NCBI GenBank assembly: GCA_030386875.1
Contig: CM059556.1
Location: 38,790,964 to 38,854,963, forward strand
Reading direction: 5' to 3'
Length of the DNA: 64,000 bases
Source of the DNA: Morinoia aosen
Taxonomy: Eukaryota > Arthropoda > Malacostraca > Amphipoda > Talitridae
The translations under genes were made by a program, and so were the position numbers. Of this stretch, positions 60,171 to 64,000 are shown piece by piece. The number at the start of each line of letters is the position of its first letter. The stretch's first letter is position 1. The notes under the pieces are model-generated. The model did not search any database and was not told the DNA's origin. It saw only the letters and a program-made list of their open reading frames with translations.

Positions 60171-60711
60171 CACTGACTGTGCTTACCCCTCCCAACTTCC
60201 AAGTGGTTGGAGCTCTGCCTTAACCCCCACAATGTGGGGGTTTCTGGCTCCAGCTGTGTAGCACTCGCTGAGACGATCATTTTGGTGTATAACAACTTGG
60301 GGTTATGCCTTACGTCTGGCAACCAGTGAGCCTGGTAAATGAGGCGACCAGTTATAGTTCGCGGGTTAACCACACCCTGTGAGTTGTTTTATAAATTTTA
60401 ATTATTCATTAGCGGTTATTAAGTTCAAGTTCAATTCTTCTTTTAATATTAAAGTTCATCCATATTTTTTCACGGCCCGCATTTTTGTTGTTACAGAATT
60501 CGAATTTTCATTTTTTTTTGCATTTCGATTTTCTATTGGAATTTTTAAATTTTTTTTTATTATTTGCATTTTTTTAAATTTAATTTTACTATTTAAAGGT
60601 GCACATCATCGAATTTAAATCGGCGTTTGAAATTAAAATCGGCATTTTCCACAGATAAAACTCACGTTCTCAAAACAAACGTACAGCCCAGTCAATGTTT
60701 CTTCACATTGA
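60171..60711. other. Unique stretch right of the hAT
   Basis: Contains a perfect short palindrome (cccccacaatgtggggg at about 60224-60240), the right arm of the outer inverted repeat (60315-60349), and a T-rich tract to about 60600. No gene recognised. Confidence 0.45.
60315..60349. repeat. Right arm of an inverted repeat around the hAT element
   Basis: Reverse complement of 58873-58910 at roughly 80 percent identity, lying about 140 bp outside the hAT right end. Confidence 0.6.
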
Positions 60712-60912
60712 ACAGCAAGCAAAAACAAGTAAATATAAAAAAATTAAATCCAAAAGTGTTTCATCAAGAATCTGACTGACGTATCTCAACTATCAAAGTT
60801 CTATTCAACAAAATTCCAGTCATGCTCAGTGTTGCCACGCATTGTATGACATGCAAGAACAAGTGAAGATAAAAATATCCGATACAAAAGTGCTTCAGCA
60901 AGAATTTGATTG
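60712..60912. repeat. Two diverged direct copies, 138 bp apart
   Basis: agcaaaaacaagtaaatata ... caaaagtgtttcatcaagaa is followed by tgcaagaacaagtgaagata ... caaaagtgcttcagcaagaa. Confidence 0.6.
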
Positions 60913-62008
60913 TTATTTTTTAACGTTAGAATTCCTGTTCACGAAACTGTCCACCACGACGGATTCATTCCCTACACTCACAAACCGATTTACTCTCAGA
61001 ATTTTAAATGAAATACGGGCAATCTCCCGTTCTTTTCTACGTCAAAGTGCCAATCGTATTCTGGCTAACACGAAGTAAAAGTTTCAATATAAGTTCCACA
61101 AAAAGTTCATGAGAATAAAGAGGCATAAACTCCTTGAATTGACACTCTTTGAATCATAATTTCAAACACAACCAATACGTGAGCATTCGTGCCAAAAAAT
61201 TCTGAGCAAGTACGGTCGGCTTTCCCGGGCAAAAACGAGAAATTCGAGCGAGATGAAGACGAATATTTACCTCTTTAAAATAACGAGGAAAGTCTTTATC
61301 TACACAGTCCAATAGGAAGGAGATATTTCTCCCCTCCGACTCTCTCCTTCCTTCACGGAGTCGAACTCTGCAGACCAAATGAAGGCATCTGTCTGAGTTG
61401 ACCTGAGGTCCTATAGCGAGATGCCGTTGGCGCGTACGGAGCTTTTGGCATGCACAATGCCACTAGCATGTACAATTTCACTAGCATGTACAATGTCACG
61501 AACATGTGTAGCACCAATTTAGATCGCTGAAACTAGCGTATACCGCATGCAGAGTCTCTACTCATACCTTTTCTAGTTAATTTAACTTTTTGAAACTACA
61601 GCACAGGGAATATCTGGTCTTTATACTCTGGTGTATTTATGAAGAAACATGCACATTTTGAAGACGAAGTTCTTTGACTTATTAAATCTTGAATGTGATT
61701 TTTATTTTCAAAACAAATATAGAGTACTATTGGAATATTTAATTGGGGGGCTTTCCGTAATGACCAATTTTAAAGATATGAATTAATATTTTGCCTTTTA
61801 CGAAAACGAATTATAAAAAAATAAAAGCGCAGGGAAACATGTCTCTAATGAGATTATTATCTTGTGTAAGAAATTCGGTGAACAAATATATTTGGAACGT
61901 TTCGACCTCAAGGGTTATTTTTTATTGCTGACCAACTTTAATCGTCAGTAACAATGGTGCTTTTTCGAGCAAAGGACGTGAATGAGTCTGTACAGAATAC
62001 TCTCTGGA
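60913..62008. other. Unique stretch with one short repeat
   Basis: At 61445-61515 three to four copies of about 20 bp occur (cactagcatgtacaatttc). A 74-residue reverse frame at 61154-61378 is not recognisable. No gene seen. Confidence 0.45.
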
Positions 62009-62021
62009 GCGATGCACAGCA

Positions 62022-62289
62022 CGGTAGAGGAAACGAGGTAGGTTCAAACCTGTCTTTTTTTCATTGACCGTGTGGTTTTGCTAGCGTCACGGCGAAGAAC
62101 CAGTAGCAGCGCTCAAATTGCATCTGGTAGCACTGCTACCCCCAAATGTGGCTCCACTATTGGCCTAACGACAGGGCGTTTTGGTGACGTCATAAAGTTT
62201 GTTTGAAATAAAGCCTTTCTATTGGCTAGCCAAACAAGTGGAGGTGGGTTTTCTCCCATAGAAATGACCCCACCTTGTTTCCTCTACTG
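62022..62289. mobile_element. 267-bp TIR element, copy 2
   Basis: Alignable end to end with 16025-16291. The ends are CGGTAGAGGAAACGAGGTAG and the complement of CAGTAGAGGAAACAAGGTGG. The direct repeat gcgatgcacagca lies at 62009-62021 and 62289-62301, a 12-13-bp target duplication depending on where the terminal base is assigned. One TGACGTCA survives (62185-62192) while the other has decayed to tagcgtca. The two copies differ at many positions, so both are fairly old. Confidence 0.88.
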
Positions 62290-62301
62290 CGATGCACAGC
62301 A

Positions 62302-62694
62302 TCTCTAGAGAAATTTTGTCTCGTGTAATTTTTGAAAAAGTGCTTCAGATTCTCTGTCGTTAAATGGAAGGAAGAAAGCGCTTCATATTGGAGAATGACG
62401 GAAATAAAAAAGAATCAATGGGTTGAGATCAGGATATGAAAGAGGCCTCATTTCCTTGCATCAAAGTCTCGGAAAAATATCCAAAACATCTGTTGTACCG
62501 CGCTTTGGAGTGTGAGAGGGCGCGCTGTTAGATTATACAGACATCGTTTAGTTTCTGAATAAATTATAAACTTCCTCAAGTGCAGGAGTTAATTCCCTGT
62601 ACCCTTGACGTTCACTTGTATTTAATTCCTTCTTTGATGAAAAAACGAGGGATTGGATATCTCTCGTTTATTCCGAGTGCACACGGACCGGAAA
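62302..62694. other. Unique spacer
   Basis: No gene recognised between the TIR element and the long-TIR element. Confidence 0.4.
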
Positions 62695-63375
62695 AAAATT
62701 TCATACCTAATAATACCCTTGGTGTGTTTATATATTTGTTTGCTGTCCGCTTCTTACGCCTCTCTGTGGCGCTCATAAGAATGCTTTATGAGCGTATCTG
62801 TGATGCGAATTTCACCAGCGCACTCGTACATGAGTAATTTAAACGTGTGTACTATTAGGATGGATATATTTGTTTTCATCCACACCTGGAAAATTTATTC
62901 AAGGAAAATATTGAATTCCGTCATTTTTGACGGGTCGTGTGTACTAGTGTATAATAATGTTCGACCAGTCCCATGACACACGTTCCTATTTCCCAACAAC
63001 ACACGTGATATTCATTCCACTCTGAATCTGGTGGATTATTGCACCGAAAATCGTGAAGTTGATGAAGCTTGTGTCACAGATACGCTCATCACTCACTTTC
63101 TGTTGGTGAGGGTGACTGACGAACTATGTAGTGTACACGCCCGTCGAAAATGACGGGATTCCATATTTTTTACAATTTCCTTCCAAATGTGAATGACAAA
63201 CAAATATATCCATCTTAATAGTACCCGCGATAGAAATATTCTTGTACTTGTGCACCGATGAAACTCGGATCACAGATACGGTCGTTAAGCATCCTTATGA
63301 GCGTCACAGACAGACGGAAGAAGCTGACACCAAACAAATAAACACTCGACAATCATTCTTAGTATTAGATTCGAT
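62695..63375. mobile_element. Long-TIR palindromic element, about 680 bp
   Basis: The left arm (about 62695-62960) and right arm (about 63140-63375) are imperfect inverted repeats of 230-265 bp. They share gtgtttat, tttgtttg-tgtc, cgctcataag, cgtatctgtgat, aggatggatatatttgtt and cccgtcattttcgacggg. The spacer is about 180 bp. A solo arm is present at 9960-10250. No target duplication was found. The frames across the arms (YLCTDETRITDTV type) follow the repeat and show no known domain. Confidence 0.8.
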
Positions 63376-63388
63376 ATATGACATTAAG

Positions 63389-64000
63389 CGGCCCATACAC
63401 GATCAATGGTATTGCGCAACATCATTGTCAATACCCTTAATTGTCAATTGCATTGACCGTGTATGGGCGATATTGAAGACTTGCGCAATTGTATTGAGTA
63501 AATCAAGTTCTGCTTGATATTTTTTGCGCAAGTCTCTAGCATTGCGCAATTAATTGGCCGTGTATGGTGCCCATCAATTTTTTTGTGCAAGCTAAACTAT
63601 TTTCTTTTTCAGATTGAGAAAGTAGCCTACGAATTAAAATGTGCGAAAAAGAAGACAGGGAATGAGTATCGTGAAGTGTGCGAGTTTATAAATCTTTACC
63701 AGCTCCATGGAAAGTAAAACGTGATGAATACTCAAACAGGCCGAAGAAAGACGCAGCTTTTGCTGTCTTGGTGGAAAAATTCCCAAATTTCATGAGAGAA
63801 GATGTCAAAAAAAGATAAATGCATATAGGACCAACTATCGCAAAGAACTGAGAACAGTTGTGGATTCAGAAAAATCTGGCGCTGGAGCGGACCAGGTATA
63901 TCAGCCGACTTTGCGGTAGAACGCAAAGTCGGTAGAAGTGCCTTTTTTGCGCAATTATATTGACCGTGAGTGGCTAACTGAAACTTGTCAATTATATTTT
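63389..64000. mobile_element. TIR-like DNA element carrying a MADF relic, truncated by the window end
   Basis: The segment ggcccatacacgatcaatgg at 63389 is followed by an inverted copy (cattgaccgtgtatggg, 63453-63469) and by a third related block near 63554 (ggccgtgtatggtgccc). Further gcgcaattatattgaccgtg near 63950 suggests the other terminal region. The MADF relic lies between these blocks. Some PIF/Harbinger elements carry a Myb/SANT-like protein of this kind, which makes that superfamily the leading guess. The right end is outside the window. Confidence 0.5.
63613..63919 (+). pseudogene. MADF (Myb/SANT-like) domain relic
   Basis: The forward strand reads EYREVCEFINLYQLH, then after a frame change WKVKRDEYSNRPKKDAAF, AVLVEKFPNFMREDVKKK, then after a second frame change INAYRTNYRKELRTVV and SEKSGAGADQVYQPTLR before a stop. 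This order (F-I-x-L-Y, W-x-x-x, Y-S-N-R-x-K-K-x-A, INxxRTxxRKEL, SGAGxDxVYxPTL) is that of insect MADF DNA-binding domains. A T-rich stretch ending in cag precedes it (63601-63612) and could be an old splice acceptor. At least two frameshifts and a premature end show it is broken. It could be a host gene fragment, a retrocopy or part of a DNA transposon. Confidence 0.8.

Overview
This window looks like gene-poor, AT-rich DNA from an animal nuclear genome, most likely an arthropod and plausibly an insect. The evidence is indirect: tRNA-derived SINEs, a decayed hAT transposon whose termini read CAG-GTTGCCAGATG, a decayed MADF (Myb/SANT-like) domain of a kind that is abundant in insects, several short inverted-repeat elements, and a very large load of minisatellites. 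I found no intact protein-coding gene, no rRNA or functional tRNA, no CRISPR array and no operon. Almost every long open frame lies on a tandem repeat. It is open because the repeat unit is a multiple of 3, or because the unit has no stop in any phase.

Layout. 1-3.7 kb: short duplications, a 547-bp inverted-repeat element with a perfect 8-bp target duplication (525-1071), and a foldback cluster (1165-1900). 3.7-11 kb: 32-bp and 20-bp arrays, old degenerate repeats, a 129-bp hairpin (8395-8523) and a dispersed repeat (9960-10250) whose relative is at 62.7-63.4 kb. 11.9-13.8 kb: a 27-bp array with 108-bp and 648-bp higher-order structure. 14.6-19.7 kb: 24-, 19- and 65-bp arrays, a 267-bp inverted-repeat element and a SINE. 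20-27 kb: degenerate repeats, a 12/24-bp array and a 28-bp array. 27-28.5 kb: (CA)n tracts around a GC-rich island, then a 30-bp array split by a second SINE. 31-34.7 kb: about 120-, 63- and 22-bp arrays; the 63-bp array is split by a 356-bp retroposon with a 13-bp target duplication. 36.7-47 kb: 26-, 34-, 31- and 23-bp arrays, then purine and G/T tracts. 48-57 kb: 26-, 21-, 33- and 36-bp arrays. 58.9-60.2 kb: an internally deleted hAT element with transposase remains. 61-64 kb: a second 267-bp inverted-repeat element, a long-TIR element, and a MADF relic in a TIR-like context that runs off the window.

The genes do not work together, because none is intact. The coherent story is repeat turnover. 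By my tally, homogeneous tandem arrays fill about a third of the window. They are built from at least 20 unrelated units, several sit inside older degenerate versions of themselves, and five carry a second-order internal duplication of an exact whole number of units (338, 392, 648, 667 and 714 bp). Transposon insertions into arrays, marked by target duplications, give a relative time order. All family names come from reading sequence by eye; no database search was run.
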